Part shown: positions 12,401 through 25,500 of the stretch, in pieces
Position numbering within the stretch: the stretch's first letter is position 1
How the letters are laid out: each line of letters starts with the position of its first letter
From: Plazaster borealis
Taxonomy: Eukaryota; Echinodermata; Asteroidea; Forcipulatida; Labidiasteridae
Direction of reading: 5' to 3'
DNA: 64,000 bases
Assembly: GCA_021014325.1 (NCBI GenBank)
Contig: CM037458.1
Span: forward strand, 24,473,063 to 24,537,062
Notes under the pieces: model-generated
What the model was told of the DNA's origin: nothing
The model's input: the letters and a program-made list of their open reading frames with translations, nothing else
Database searches by the model: none
Position numbers and translations under genes: made by a program

Positions 12401-15400
12401 CGCAATTGTTAAACTGCGTAAGTAACATATGTTTGCTTGCTGCTAATGTAGCAAGCGTACTGAGGCTTCACACGTGTGAAGCCTCAGTACGCTTGCTACT
12501 TATAAGTAACAAGCGTACTGAGGCTTCAGACGTGTGAAGCCTCAGTACGCTTGCTACATTAGCAGCAAGCGTACCGAGGCTTCATACGTGCGAAGCCCAT
12601 CACGCTTGTTACTTATAAATGTGTATCCTTGACACTCCATACTGTGTAGCCTCACGCTTGTTAATATTTGGTCCAAACTTGATAAAAATGCTGGATAAGC
12701 CCTTGCGATTTTTTTAAATTTAATTTCGGGCCCAAATTTGATAAAAGTGCTGGACTTACCCCCCCCCCCTTGTGATTTGTTCAATATTTTTTGCCAAAGT
12801 TTGATAAAAATGCTGGACTTAGTCCTTGTGAAGCCTTATGTACGCAAGTGTAACTTATAAACTGCGTAAGTAACAAGCTTGAAGCTTCACACGTATGAAG
12901 CCTCAGTACGCTTGTTAATTGTAATGACAAGCGATAGGCTTCACACGTATGACGCCTCTGTACGCTTGCTACAAGCGTAGCAAGCGTGAGGCTTCACACG
13001 TGTGAAGCCTCGAACGCTTGCTACTTAGCGTAGCAAGCTTGATAGGCTTCATACGTGTGAAGCCTCACGCTTGCTACGCTTGTAGCAAGCGTACCGAGGC
13101 TTCATACGTGTGAAGCCTGTCAAGCTTGTTACTAATAAATTGTGTATCCTTGACCCTCCAGACTTGTGAAGCCTCACGCTTGTTAATAATTGGTCCAAAC
13201 TTGATAAAAATGCTGGATAAGCCCTTGCGATTTTTTTAAATTTAATTTCGGGCCCAAATTTGATAAAAGTGCTGGACTTACCCCCCCCCTTGTGATTTGT
13301 TCAATATTTTTTGCCAAATTTTGATAAAAATGCTGGACTTAGTCCTTGTGAAGCCTTATGTACGCAAGTGTAACTTATAAACTGCGTAAGTAACAAGCTT
13401 GAAGCTTCACACGTATGAAGCCTTGGTACGCTTGTTAATTGTAATGACAAGCGATAGGCTTCACACGTATGAAGCCTCTGTACGCTTGCTACAAGCGTAG
13501 CAAGCGTGAGGCTTCACACGTGTGAAGCCTCGAACGCTTGCTACTTAGCGTAGCAAGCTTGATAGGCTTCATACGTGTGAAGCCTCACGCTTGCTACGCT
13601 TGTAGCAAGCGTACCGAGGCTTCATACGTGTGAAGCCTATCAAGCTTGTGGCTAATAAATTGTGTATCCTTGACCCTCCAGACTTGTGAAGCCTCACGCT
13701 TGTTAAGTAATTGGTCCAAACTTGATAAAAATGCTGGATAAGCCCTTGCGATTTTTTTTAATTTAATTTCGGGCCCAAATTTGATAAAAGTGCTGGACTT
13801 ACCCCCCCCCTTGTGATTTGCTCAATATTTTTTTGCCAAATTTTGATAAAAATGCTGGACCTGGCCCTTGTGAAGCCTTATGTACGCAATTCTTAAACTG
13901 CGTAAGTAACAAGCTTGAGGCTTCACACGTGTAGCAAGCGTACTGAAGCTTCACACGTATGAAGCCTCAGTACGCTTGCTACTTATAAGTAACAAGCGTA
14001 CTCAGGCTTCACACGTATGAAGCCTCAGTACGCTTGCTACTTATAAGTGACAAGCGTACTGAGGCTTCACACGTGCGAAGCCTCAGTACGCTTGCTACAT
14101 TAGCAGCAAGCGTACTGAGGTTTCACACGTGTGAAGCCCATCACGCTTGTTACTAATAAATGTGTATCCTTGACACTCCAGACTTGTGAAGCCTCACGCT
14201 TGTTAATATTTGGTCCAAACTTGATAAAAATGCTGGATTAGCCCTTGCGATTATTTTTTTTAATTTCTGGCCAAATTTGATAAAAGTGCTGGACTTACTC
14301 CCTCCCCTTCTGATTTGCTCAATATTTTTGCCAAATTTTGATAAAAATGCTGGACTTAGCCCTTGTGAAGCCTTATGTACGCAAGTGTAACTTAAAAACT
14401 GCGTAAGTAACAAGCTTGAAGCTTCACACGTATGAAGCCTTGGTACGCTTGTTAACTGTAATGACAAGCGATAGGCTTCACACGTATGAAGCCTCGGTAC
14501 GCTTGCTACAAGCGTAGCAAGCGTGAGGCTTCACACGTGTGAAGCCTCGAACGCTTGCTACTTAGCGTAGCAAGCTTGATAGGCTTCATACGTGTGAAGC
14601 CTCACGCTTGCTACGCTTGTAGCAAGCGTACCGAGGCTTCATACGTGTGAAGCCTAGCAAGCTTGTTGCTAATAAATTGTGTATCCTTGACCCTCCAGAC
14701 TTGTGAAGCCTCACGCTTGTTAATAATTGGTCCAAACTTGATAAAAATGCTGGATTAGCACTTGAGATTTGTTTTTAAATTTCTGGCCCAAATTTGATGA
14801 AAGTGCTGGACATACCCCCCCCCCCTTGTGATTTGCTCAATATTTGTTGCCAAATTTTGATAAAAATGCTGAATTTAGCCCTTGTGAAGCCTTATGAACG
14901 CAATTGTTAAACTGCGTAAGTAACATATGTTTGCTTGCTGCTAATGTAGCAAGCGTACTGAGGCTTCAGACGTGTGAATCCTCAGTACGCATTCTAATTA
15001 TAAATAACAAGCATACTGAGGCTTCACACGTCTGAAGCCTCAGTACGCTTGCTACTTATAAGTAACAAGCGTACTGAGGCTTCAGACGTGTGAAGCCTCA
15101 GTACGCTTGCTACATTAGCAGCAAGCGTACCGAGGCTTCATACGTGTGAAGCCCATCACGCTTGTTACTAATAAATGTGTATCCTTGACCTTCCAGACTG
15201 TGTAGCCTCACGCTTGTTGATATTTGGTCCAAACTTGATAAAAATGCTGGATTAGCACTTGAGATTTGTTTTTAAATTTCTGGCCCAAACTTGATAAAAG
15301 TGCTGGACATAGCCCTTGTGAAGCCTTATGTACGCAAGTGTAACTTATAAACTGCGTAAGTAACAAGCTTGAAGCTTCACACGTATGAAGCCTTGGTACG

Positions 15401-17660
15401 CTTGTTAACTGTAATGACAAGCGATAGGCTTCACACGTATGAAGCCTCGGTACGCTTGCTACAAGCGTAGCAAGCGTGAGGCTTCACACGTGTGAAGCCT
15501 CGAACGCTTGCTACTTAGCGTAGCAAGCTTGATAGGCTTCATACGTGTGAAGCCTCACGCTTGCTATGCTTGTAGCAAGCGTACCGAGGCTTCATACGTG
15601 TGAAGCCTAGCAAGCTTGTTACTAATAAATTGTGTATCCTTGACCCTCCAGACTTGTGAAGCCTCACGCTTGTTAATAATTGGTCCAAACTTGATAAAAA
15701 TGCTGGATTAGCACTTGAGATTTGTTTTTAAATTTCTGGCCCAAATTTGATGAAAGTGCTGGACATACCCCCCCCCCCCTTGTGATTTGCTCAATATTTG
15801 TTGCCAAATTTTGATAAAAATGCTGGATTTAGCCCTTGTGAAGCCTTATGAACGCAAAACTGCGTAAGTAACATATGTTTGCTTGCTGCTAATGTAGCAA
15901 GCGTACTGAGGCTTCAGACGTGTGAAGCCTCAGTACGCTTGCTACTTATAAATAACAAGCGTACTGAGGCTTCACACGTCTGAAGCCTCAGTACGATTGC
16001 TACTTATAATTAACAAGCGTACTGAGGCTTCAGACGTGTGAAGCCTCAGTACGCTTGCTACATTAGCAGCAAGCGTACCGAGGCTTCATACGTGTGAAGC
16101 CCATCACGCTTGTTACTAATAAATGTGTATCCTTGACCTTCCAGACTGTGTAGCTTCACGCTTGTTAATATTTGGTCCAAACTTGATAAAAATGCTGGAT
16201 TAGCCCTTGAGATTTGTTTTTTACATTTCTGGCCCAAATTTGATGAAAGTGCTGGACTTACCCCCCCCCTTGTGATTTGCTCAATATTTGTTGCCAAATT
16301 TTGATAAAAATGCTCGATTAGCCCTTGAGATTTGTTTTTTACATTTCTGGCCCAAATTTGATGAAAGTGCTGGACTTACCCCCCCCCTTGTGATTTGCTC
16401 AATATTTGTTGCCAAATTTTGATAAAAATGCTCGATTTAGCCCTTGTGAAGCCTTATGAACGCAATTGTTAAACTGCGTAAGTAACATATGTTTGCTTGC
16501 TGCTAATGTAGCAAGCGTACTTGTGAAGCCTCAGTACGCTTGCTACTTATAAATAACAAGCGTACTGAGGCTTCACACGTCTGAAGCCTCAGTACGCTTG
16601 CTACTTATAAATAACAAGCGTACTGAGGCTTCACACGTCTGATGAAGCCTCAGTACGCTTGCTACTTATATATAAGTAGCAAGCGTACTGAGGCTTCACA
16701 CGTATGAAGCCTCGGTACGCTTGCTACAAGCGTAGCAAGCGTGAGGCTTCACACGTGTGAAGCCTCGAACGCTTGCTACTTAGCGTAGCAAGCTTGATAG
16801 GCTTCATACGTGTGAAGCCTCACGCTTGCTACGCTTGTAGCAAGCGTACCGAGGCTTCATACGTGTGAAGCCTAGCAAGCTTGTTACGATTAAATTGTGT
16901 ATCCTTGACCCTCCAGACTTGTGAAGCCTCACGCCTGTTAATAATTGGTCCAAACTTGATAAAAATGCTGGAAAAGCCCTTGCGATTTTTTTTAAAATTT
17001 CGGGCCCAAGTTTGATAAAAGTGCTGGACTTACCCCCCTTGTGATTTGCTCAATATTTTTGCCAGATTTTGATAAAAATGCTGGACTTACCCCCTTGTGA
17101 AGCCTTATGTACGCAATTGTAACTTATAAACTGCGTGAGTAACAAGCTTGAAGCTTCACACGTATGAAGCCTTGGTACGCTTGTTAATTGAAATGACAAG
17201 AGTAGCTAGCGTAGAGGCTTCACACGGGTGAAGCCTCGAGCGCTTGCTACTTATAAGTAACAACTGAGGCTTCATACGTGTGAAGCCTATCACGCTTATT
17301 ACTAATAAATTGTGTATGCTTGACCCTACAGACGTGTGAAGCCTCAAGCTTGTTAATATTTACTCCAAACTTGATAAAAATGCTAAAGTTAGCCCTTGCA
17401 ATTTTTTTTTAAAATTTCGGACCCAAATTTGATAAAAATGCTGGACTTACCCCCTTGGATTTGCTTAATATTTTACAAAATATTGATAACAATGCTGGAC
17501 TTACCCCCTTGTGATGCCTTTTGTACGCAATTGTTACTTCTGTTGGGTCCAAACTTGATAAAAATGCTAAATTTTCCCTTGCGATTTTTTTTTTAAATTT
17601 CTGACCCATATTTTATAAAAGTGGAGGACTTATACCCCTTGTGAAGCTTTATGTACGCAA
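6450..17660. repeat. 11-kb satellite array of palindromic monomers (~440-520 bp)
   Basis: Each monomer has two parts. Part one holds two or three spaced copies of a motif like ccaaatttgataaaaatgct, separated by poly-T and poly-C tracts (7-14 C). Part two is a string of overlapping palindromes centred on CACGTG, TACGTA or CACGTATG within ggcttcacacgtgtgaagcc, flanked by inverted AAGCGTAC / GTACGCTTG arms. Monomer starts, taken at ttggtccaaactt, fall at 7198, 7718, 8241, 8765, 9203, 9724, 10246, 10684, 11205, 11765, 12230, 12668, 13190, 13711, 14210, 14727, 15224, 15680, 16172 and 16945. The edges (6450-7190, 17000-17660) are degenerate. It encodes nothing convincing. Confidence 0.95.
8765..11204. 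repeat. Higher-order repeat of ~1,481 bp within the satellite
   Basis: Spacings of monomer starts run 438, 521, 522, 438, 521 from 8765 onward, so 8765 to 10246 and 9203 to 10684 are both 1,481 bases. Three different monomers thus form one higher-order unit. The 438-base type has attagcacttgagatttg and the longer palindrome cluster; the 521-base types have ataagcccttgcgatttt. Confidence 0.8.
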
Positions 17661-18706
17661 TACAATATTAGAACAACTTACAAATCAAAAGTTGGAATGA
17701 TGAAAATAGTTTTTTTATTATTGTTTTTTATGCATTCAATAGATTGGTTCATTTAACAATAACTACAGTAATTCATAGCAATTATAACTACATTAATCGG
17801 ATAGAGTAAACACAATGACCCTATAATACAATAATTGTCAAACAACATTCTACAATCATTTGTCTTGTCAATATCAAAGATGTACTTACATTATGGTCAT
17901 CTCAATTTAACTCAAATCATTAACAGACGAGCAACTTTGTTAATTAATCTGTTTTTAATAAACATCAATTGAGTTTTAAACAAACAAACCTGTATTTTGT
18001 TATTATTATTGTTGTTGTTTTACCATGGTTTTTGTATAGTTGTTTTGTACAACTTACGACGAGATGTTTTGGGATATAAGTTACAAAATCTGTAAAAACC
18101 ATTTATTCCCTTGCAGTTCGGACAAACAACGGTTAACATCAAGAAACGTCTTTGAAAATATTTTGTTTAAAACAATTAACCTATTAAAATTGGGCAACTA
18201 TTTGAAGAAGACATTTGAGAAGATGGGGTTGCTCGAGAGTGTACAAGTATCATTATCTAAGGCATTTAATGCGAACATGTTGAGCATCCAAGGATGACGT
18301 GGCTGACCTTTAGCTAACAGTAACACTTAGAATATTATCTTAGCATAACTTCTGAAATCGTTCATTGTGAGTATATATATAACAACGAGAAACTGATATT
18401 CCTGTTCCATCCTCACAGTGCAGTTTGCAATGCGTGACAACTGAGTCTTTGTACGAATATTCAATCAGAAAAAAATACAATTTAGAATACTACAGCGTTT
18501 CTACAGCCCGAGTTTCTAAACTACTTGACCCCTTGAACTGATGACATTATGTGGCTTCTTTCTGCCCATGGTCGGTCATTTTGGGAGTCAAACTGCATGT
18601 AAAAAACAAACTCCACCTATGCACACAACAAATTAAAACAGCGGGAATTTGTTTCTCAAAATGGCGCAGCCAAGATTGGGTTGGGTGATGCTGTCAGACG
18701 AAGTGG
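17661..18706. other. AT-rich intergenic DNA, one unassigned open frame
   Basis: No repeat or gene family is recognised. An open frame at 18040-18297 (85 codons) has no family resemblance that I can name, and neither splice nor promoter context supports it. Confidence 0.4.
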
Positions 18707-18907
18707 GTCTGGGCCCAATTTCATAAAGCTGTTAAGCAGATTACTCTCCTTAGCAAATATCTTTGCTAAGCAAGAATTGAGTGGGGTACCAGTCGCAGCA
18801 ATGTAAACTGTATGGTATTTTGGCTGGTAACCTATTTCTGCTAAGCAATATATTTCTGTGCTTAGCAAGTTTGTATGCTTACATGCTTTATGAAATTGGG
18901 CCCAGAC
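18707..18907. mobile_element. MITE, GGGCCCAATTT-end family, copy 1
   Basis: Perfect terminal inverted repeats gtctgggcccaatttcat / atgaaattgggcccagac flank about 165 bases rich in gctaagcaa / ttagcaa motifs. A second copy is at 23060-23253 with the same ends and similar interior. Non-coding. Confidence 0.8.
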
Positions 18908-18911
18908 CAGA

Positions 18912-19026
18912 AGCCGTTGAGACATGGTGGACACAATACTGTGACACTATAGATTATGGTAAATTTGTTTATGTACACCCAAACCAAACAGTGCACTCCT
19001 ACAGTGTCCACCATATCTCAACAAGG
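18912..19026. mobile_element. Small fold-back element
   Basis: gttgagacatggtggacac (from 18916) pairs with gtgtccaccatatctcaac (to 19022), one mismatch in about 19 bases, around a spacer of ~70 bases. The flanking agcc/ggct extend the pairing. It is directly adjacent to the previous MITE. Confidence 0.6.
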
Positions 19027-20219
19027 CTAATTGGCTCACATCAAGTCCAATCGACAACACTTTTATACAGATGTTAAAATAGATCTTTACCATTCTGTAA
19101 TAATCTTGATCCAACTCTTGTGTTTTTAATTATTGTATAATCTAACACAACTTTAAGTTTGTATAATTTACAAAGAAAAACTCAAACGTCTGGAGAATAA
19201 CAGCATTTCTTATCTCATATCTTACCCACTAACCTTCCAAAGAAACTTGACTGATACTTACCAGTCCACTGTGTTTTAAGTGGATGGTAGTCTAGTTGCT
19301 ATAAGTGGGTCTATTTATGATAAATCCACTTCAGTAAATGTACATGTATTCATGTGTAGAGAATTTCAGCGACATATACAAACAGTGAGCTCTGACATTC
19401 CATTTAGACATCAATTCTTATATCAAAGGTTTGAAGGTTTGAAGGGAAAACATGGATCAGTTCAAAAACTTCTCACTTATTTCTCAAATTATTTCCGGCC
19501 AAAAACATGTAAGTTCTGAATAAATCTGTGATAAATGACACACAACAAACTCCCATAATCAAGCTGAGCAGATAACAAGCACTTAGCAGGATTCTATCAC
19601 ACAATCCATTGCAATAAGCCTCTTCACAGCAAGTGACATTTTAAAAAACAAATCTAATAATAACTAATTAAATCATACCCATACGGTGAATTTGCCTTTC
19701 AGTTAAAAATTATACAAAGATAAAGATAAATTTATCATAAAAGTATTTTAAAGAAATTTCAATGACAACTTTAATCAATTGAGAAAAGAAATGCACAAAG
19801 TTTTTCAATGGTTGAATCATAAACTATTTGTTAAACATGCACAGGTAGAGTACAATGCAATCAACTTGCAAATAATATCTTGTAAATGCCCATAAAAAAA
19901 AACCCTCCAGTACCTACTCAATATCTAATGCCTGTAGGATTCAATGCTTGATTAATGTCCAGTAAAGATGAATTCCAAGTATCCCATAATAGTTCAAGTG
20001 ACACTGACCCTATACAAGCACAAGTTTAGAATATCCATGACCATCATAACTTCCTTTAGAAAGTATCCTGCTATGTCAATTGGTGAATGCACCTTGTGGA
20101 CAATAATTTTGTGGACAATCATTGTCTACTTTATTATACTTTATTTCCTTGAAGAGAATGCTGTCCCCAAAAATTCAAGTACATACTGTTCACTATGTGA
20201 TAATCAAAGAATTAGTTTG
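19027..20219. other. AT-rich DNA, nothing recognised
   Basis: No gene family, RNA or repeat is recognised. It could be distal 3' UTR or flank of the minus-strand NDRG gene, but the sequence alone does not show that. Confidence 0.35.
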
Positions 20220-20368
20220 CAGAGAGGCATAACCAGCAAGGGGACCCTTGGCCCCACCCCTCTTGCCCCCACAAATGTACAAATGGATGGCTAGATACAT
20301 CACAAAGCTCCCTATGTTTTTGTTCCCACTCCCCCCTCCCAACATGAAAATTGCTAGTTATGCCACTG
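20220..20368. mobile_element. 149-bp hAT-like MITE
   Basis: The ends are cagagaggcataaccagcaa and, on the opposite strand, cagtggcataactagcaa, fitting the CAGnG...-type ends of hAT elements. The flanks ttagtttg and ttagtttt give an 8-bp target duplication with one mismatch. No coding capacity. Confidence 0.7.
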
Positions 20369-22437
20369 TTAGTTTTGTTCTTGACAACTATATTTTAAGT
20401 TTACTTTAATTCAGTGAAAGCATTGAATCAACATAATAACAGTTAATTAATGTGTTAATTAAACACTTTGCCAATGTAGAGTACAACTTTATAATGAGCG
20501 TTCTCTGAATGATGAACCAGTAACCTTATTGAGAGTTGTTGAGACGATTTAAGGCTTTAAAATGAATGCTTGATAATGCTTGTTTGACTTTGTGGAAACC
20601 TGAATTTAAAATAAGACTTAGTATTGTTTTGAAGTAATGGTGGTAACACTTATACTTTGCTTTGCACACAGCGTAAAGTTCTACATACAAACTGTGCTTC
20701 TTAAACAACAATAAGAAAATGTACGTAGAGAAAATCAATCCAATTTATGCAATACTTTTACAATTTCTACAATCTAGAGCAATAAATGACATTTTGAAGT
20801 ATTTGCATGGGTGGTTTGTCGTAGAGCTCAAATTCTAAAATAAGCTAAAGAAAATTAGCTTGAACAACACTGCGCATGGGTCACAGCTTGGTAGGGTTAA
20901 CACACAAGGGTATGGGGGAAGGGAAACACACTATGTAGGTAGTTTACCATGTCTATGTACATTCATAACCAACTTCATTTCAAACTACTAAACGTCTACA
21001 AAGATATATGTTTGGTATAATCCAACATTGTACCCTTTCTCTGTTGATACATACAATTTAAACATGTTTCAATAACAAATTCAGAAAAGAAAATTTCAGA
21101 AGATTTTACTCGATGACACTTTGTTTTTAACTGAGCCTACTTCAATTTTAAGTGGTTTGACCATTTGGCTAGGGCATCATCGGTACATTGCCAGAACTAT
21201 TTCTCACATTTCAGATAAGAAAATAAATTTAACAATTAAAATAAAAAATAAAAAATCATGTGTTTTCCCACAATTTGTCTTAGGGAAATTTCAGATTTTA
21301 AAAATGACTGACAGTTTTGTATTATCTTCACTGTACAACAAATTATATTGCTCAAAATATTTCATTTCTTCTTCCATGGGACAGAGTAAACTTTTAAAGT
21401 TTGTTTTTATTTTGCTTCATCATAAAATGTCCCCCTGTAAATAAAACTTTGTTTTCTTTATTTCATAAAACTATTCTTAAATTATATAATTTGGCAATGA
21501 GATGTAAGAATTCATTTTGTAAAAAGAACATGAAGCTTAGATGAATACAGTTTTGATCGCTTACACAACAACAAAAACTAAAACACTCAAGGAATGTCAA
21601 ATAAGAACACGTGCAGGTTCAGCACAAAATGGTTGGAAAAACAGTCAAATAAATGGACTAAAATTGAAATAACAGAAATATGGTAACAACAAAACAATGA
21701 AGAGAAATGGGATAGAATTGTCTACATGTATAACTTAAAATCAAGCAACACACCCAACACAACAGGACAAGGTCTTCTCTGGACAGCCAAATGAAATGAA
21801 TCCAGAATAATTATCCTAAATCAAGAAATGACTTGTAATTTGAGTCTTAGTTTCAACCAATGATTAGAGCGGAAAGCCTAATTCCACTCTACATTGACAC
21901 TACTTTCATGTTAATGAGGTCAGTCTGTGAGGTCAATGGTCACAAGTTATGACAACCTAATATTTCTACACCAACAATTAAGATATTTCAAGATAACATT
22001 AATTAGAAGTCTGTTTTGGTATACTACCAGGCTGATTTTAGACTCAGTTAGAGCTTATTTACAAATTAGTGCATAGTCTCTTAATGATGGCTCTGATGAA
22101 TTTTTGAAAATGCAAATTCTTCAGCCCTTTTCTTGATGCATGGTTTGATTAATATGAAAACATTGCTCCTGTTGTGTGATGTGACAGCTGAGGCAAAACA
22201 AGTACTCCTCATATGCAAAACAAAATAGGATTGAGGTAAATATACGATGTACGAACCAAAAAGCTTTTCAAATGCCACTCTATTTAAATTGAAAATGCCA
22301 GACTCTTACTGTATCTTTAGTTGTTCATTTTTGTTTTTTGTTGTTCATTTTGTGGACAAGTTGCTTTTGTGAGTTTGTAGATGTCCACATGTTGCCCATT
22401 CAATCAAATGAAACAGGGATCTATCTATTGGATGGAT
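20369..22437. other. AT-rich region downstream of NDRG stop, possibly 3' UTR
   Basis: Lies immediately 3' (minus strand) of the distal NDRG stop codon. It contains several minus-strand AATAAA-type hexamers. No conserved coding stretch is visible; transcript extent cannot be set from sequence. Confidence 0.4.
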
Positions 22438-22598
22438 TCACTTTGCCGCCGCAGCGGCCTCATGATCAGCTGACTTCAAGTGATGATCTGCGTGAGGCTG
22501 GTCCATTTCAGACATACTCATGCTGTGGGATCGCTTCTCTTTAGGGGTTTCACTGAGTGATGCTGCTCGGCCTAAACGGGTCAGCGGGAGCGACGGTA
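22438..22598 (-). CDS. NDRG: NDRG alternative last exon 2 (distal, longer tail)
   Basis: Acceptor tgcatgcag; encodes LPSLPLTRLGRAASLSET, then a Ser/Met/His-rich tail with an AAAAA run and a TGA stop. It joins in frame to the donor at 27200. It repeats the motif of the proximal exon but with a longer, more charged tail. Confidence 0.82.
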
Positions 22599-25500
22599 CT
22601 GCATGCAACACAAACACAAAACAAATGACTTTTTTTAAATGAATAATGAAGCACACTACAGCTCTACATGATAATACTGCAATCAATGTTCAATGATCAT
22701 TCCATACTTCTATCTTGATGCAAGCATCTTGGGGGTAGTTTCCATTCAAAGCGCTGACAACCCTCTCCCTCCGACCAACTCTCCCCTCATCAAGACCATG
22801 ATAATACTGCAATCAATGTTCAATGATCATTCCATACTTCTATATTGATGCAAGCATCTTGGGGGTAGTTTCCATTCAAAGTGCTGACAACCCTCTCCCT
22901 CCGACCAACCCTCCCCTCATCAAGACCATGATAATACTGCAATCAATGTTCAATGATCATTCCATACTTCTATCTTGATGCAAGCATCTTGGGGGGTAGT
23001 TTCCATTCAAAGTGCTGACAACCCTCTCCCTCCGACCAACCCTCCCCTCATCAAGACCAGGGCCCAATTTGATAGAGCTGCATAAGCAGAAAATATTACT
23101 TAACAATTATCTGCTAAGCAGAAATGAGCAGGATACCAGTCAAAACTTGTACATGTGGCATGGTAATTTGGCTGGTAACCTAATTCTGGTAAGCATAATT
23201 TTGATGTGCTTAGCTATTTTTTGTGCTCAAGCAGCGCTGTAAAATTGGGCCCTGATCAAGCAATTATAAATCAGCGTAAACAATACTTTTTAACACACAA
23301 GAAACCAAGTGGTCGTAAGGTTCTAAAGCATTAGGAATATTGAGATGGTTTTATCAACCACTGAAGGGCTATTTTTATCATATACACGTCATCTTGGTGA
23401 AGTTTCTCTTTCATATGAAATGCCATATTACATTCCATTAAGGATAAAGTGAAAGATTAACCATGGGTATTTACAATGCCAGATCAATTTACTGAGGAAA
23501 CCATGAGATGGATTGAGATATCTGGAGTTCCAATGAGTCTATGTTCTCTTGTCCTGATCCTAGCCCTAATAAGGGTGTACATGACTCTGGGTGTTGCACC
23601 TCCATACTGATATTACAGACTTGTACAGTGACTACCTATGCTTGAGTAGCCAGATGAAATCAAAACTCTTTCCCATGAAACATTAAGGCTGTGTCTGAAA
23701 TGGCAGTTGCAGCTATGGCTGTGGCTAATTGCTAAGGGCATCCTAAGCTTCAATGCATGTTCATATGACCGACCATCAAGCCAAAGCAACAGCCATAGCA
23801 ACCAGTTGCAGCTATGGCTGTGGCTAATTGCTAAGGGCATCCCAAGCTTCAATGCATGTTCATATGACCAACCATCAAGCCAAAGCTACAGCCATAGCAA
23901 CCAGTTGCAGCTATGGCTGTGGCTAATTGCTAAGGGCATCCCAAGCTTCAATGCATGTTCATATGACCGGCCATCAAGCCAAAGCTACAGCCATAGCAAC
24001 CAGTTGCAGCTATGGCTGTGGCTAATTGCTAAGGGCATCCCAAGCTTCAATGTATGTTCATATGACCGACCACCAAGCCAAAGCAACAGCCATAGCAACC
24101 AGTTGCAGCTATGGCTGTGGCTAATTGCTAAGGGCATCCCAAGCTTCAATGCATGTTCATATGACCAACCATCAAGCCAAAGCTACAGCCATAGCAACCA
24201 GTTGCAGCTATGGCTGTGGCTAATTGCTAAGGGCATCCCAAGCTTCCATGCATGTTCATATGACCAACCATCAAGCCAAAGCAACAGCCATAGCAACCAG
24301 TTGCAGCTATGGCTGTGGCTAATTGCTAAGGGCATCCCAAGCTTCCATGCATGTTCATATGACCAACCATCAAGCCAAAGCTACAGCCATAGCAACCAGT
24401 TGCAGCTATGGCTGTGGCTAATTGCTAAGGGCATCCCAAGCATCCCAAGTCTCATTAGGGGTGCTTTTTTGCGGCTGTAACCAATAACTGTTTCGGTCAC
24501 TGACCAGTGATTAACCAATGGCCAAGTCAACCGAAACAGTTATTGGTTATGACCGCGAAAACCCACTCCTGGATACAAAGATGGAGATGATGAAGGTGCT
24601 ATTATGATGATTTTGTGAGTGCAATAAAATGGTTTATCAAATGAATACAGTCAGTTATTAGTGCAAGTCACCCACAGCATTAACTTCAAATCCAAACACG
24701 GCCAAATTTCACAGAGCTCGTCAGCAGAGAGTTTGCTTTTTCTCCCATGCTTATGTAAATAAGCAGTAAAATGGTCACAAATAATACAGTATCACTAGGC
24801 ATTTAGGCTGGTTGCCTTTTTCTGCTGAGTAAACTTCCCTGTATGAAGCAGCTCTATGAAGTGGATCTCATCCTCATAGGGCAATAAGAATGAAACCATT
24901 CTGCTTGTTGACAGAAGCAAATTCACATCTAAACTATAATGCATGAATTGAGCAGTATAACCTAGTATTCTAGATGATTTTTACTTATGCACCACACAGC
25001 TATGCAAACCAGAATGTTATCAATCATTATCAAGATATCTTATCAAGACGTCTTATCAAGACATCTTATCAAGAAATCTTATCAAAACGTCTTATCAAGA
25101 CATCTTATCAAGACATCTTATCAAGACATCTTATCAAGACATCTTATCAAGACATCTTATCAAGACATCTTATCAAGACATCTTGTCAAGACGTCTTATC
25201 AAGACATCTTATCAAGACATCTATCAAAACATCTTATCAAGACATCTTGTCAAGACGTCTTATCAAGACATCTTATCAAGACATCTTGTCAAGACGTCTT
25301 ATCAAGACATCTTATCAAGACATCTTATCAAGACATCTTGTCAAGACATCTTGTCAAGACATCTTATCAAGACATCTTATCAAGACATCTTATCAAGACA
25401 TCTTGTCAAGACGTCTTATCAAGAAATCTTATCAAGAAATCTTATCAAGACATCTTGTCAAGACATCTTATCAAGACATCTTTTCAAGACATCTTATCAA

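Noticed and set aside
7577..16297. Recurrent minus-strand open frames of 70-100 codons containing GGGGKSS, resembling a P-loop
   Set aside because: They recur once per satellite monomer, the glycine run is a poly-C tract read on the other strand, and lengths change with tract length. No start context or conservation beyond the DNA repeat.
6900..17000. CRISPR-like array (short repeats with spacers)
   Set aside because: The repeats are imperfect palindromes with overlapping arms, spacers are themselves repeats, no cas genes, and the genome is eukaryotic.
18040..18297. 85-codon open frame as a gene
   Set aside because: No recognised similarity, no splice or regulatory support, in AT-rich DNA beside the satellite.
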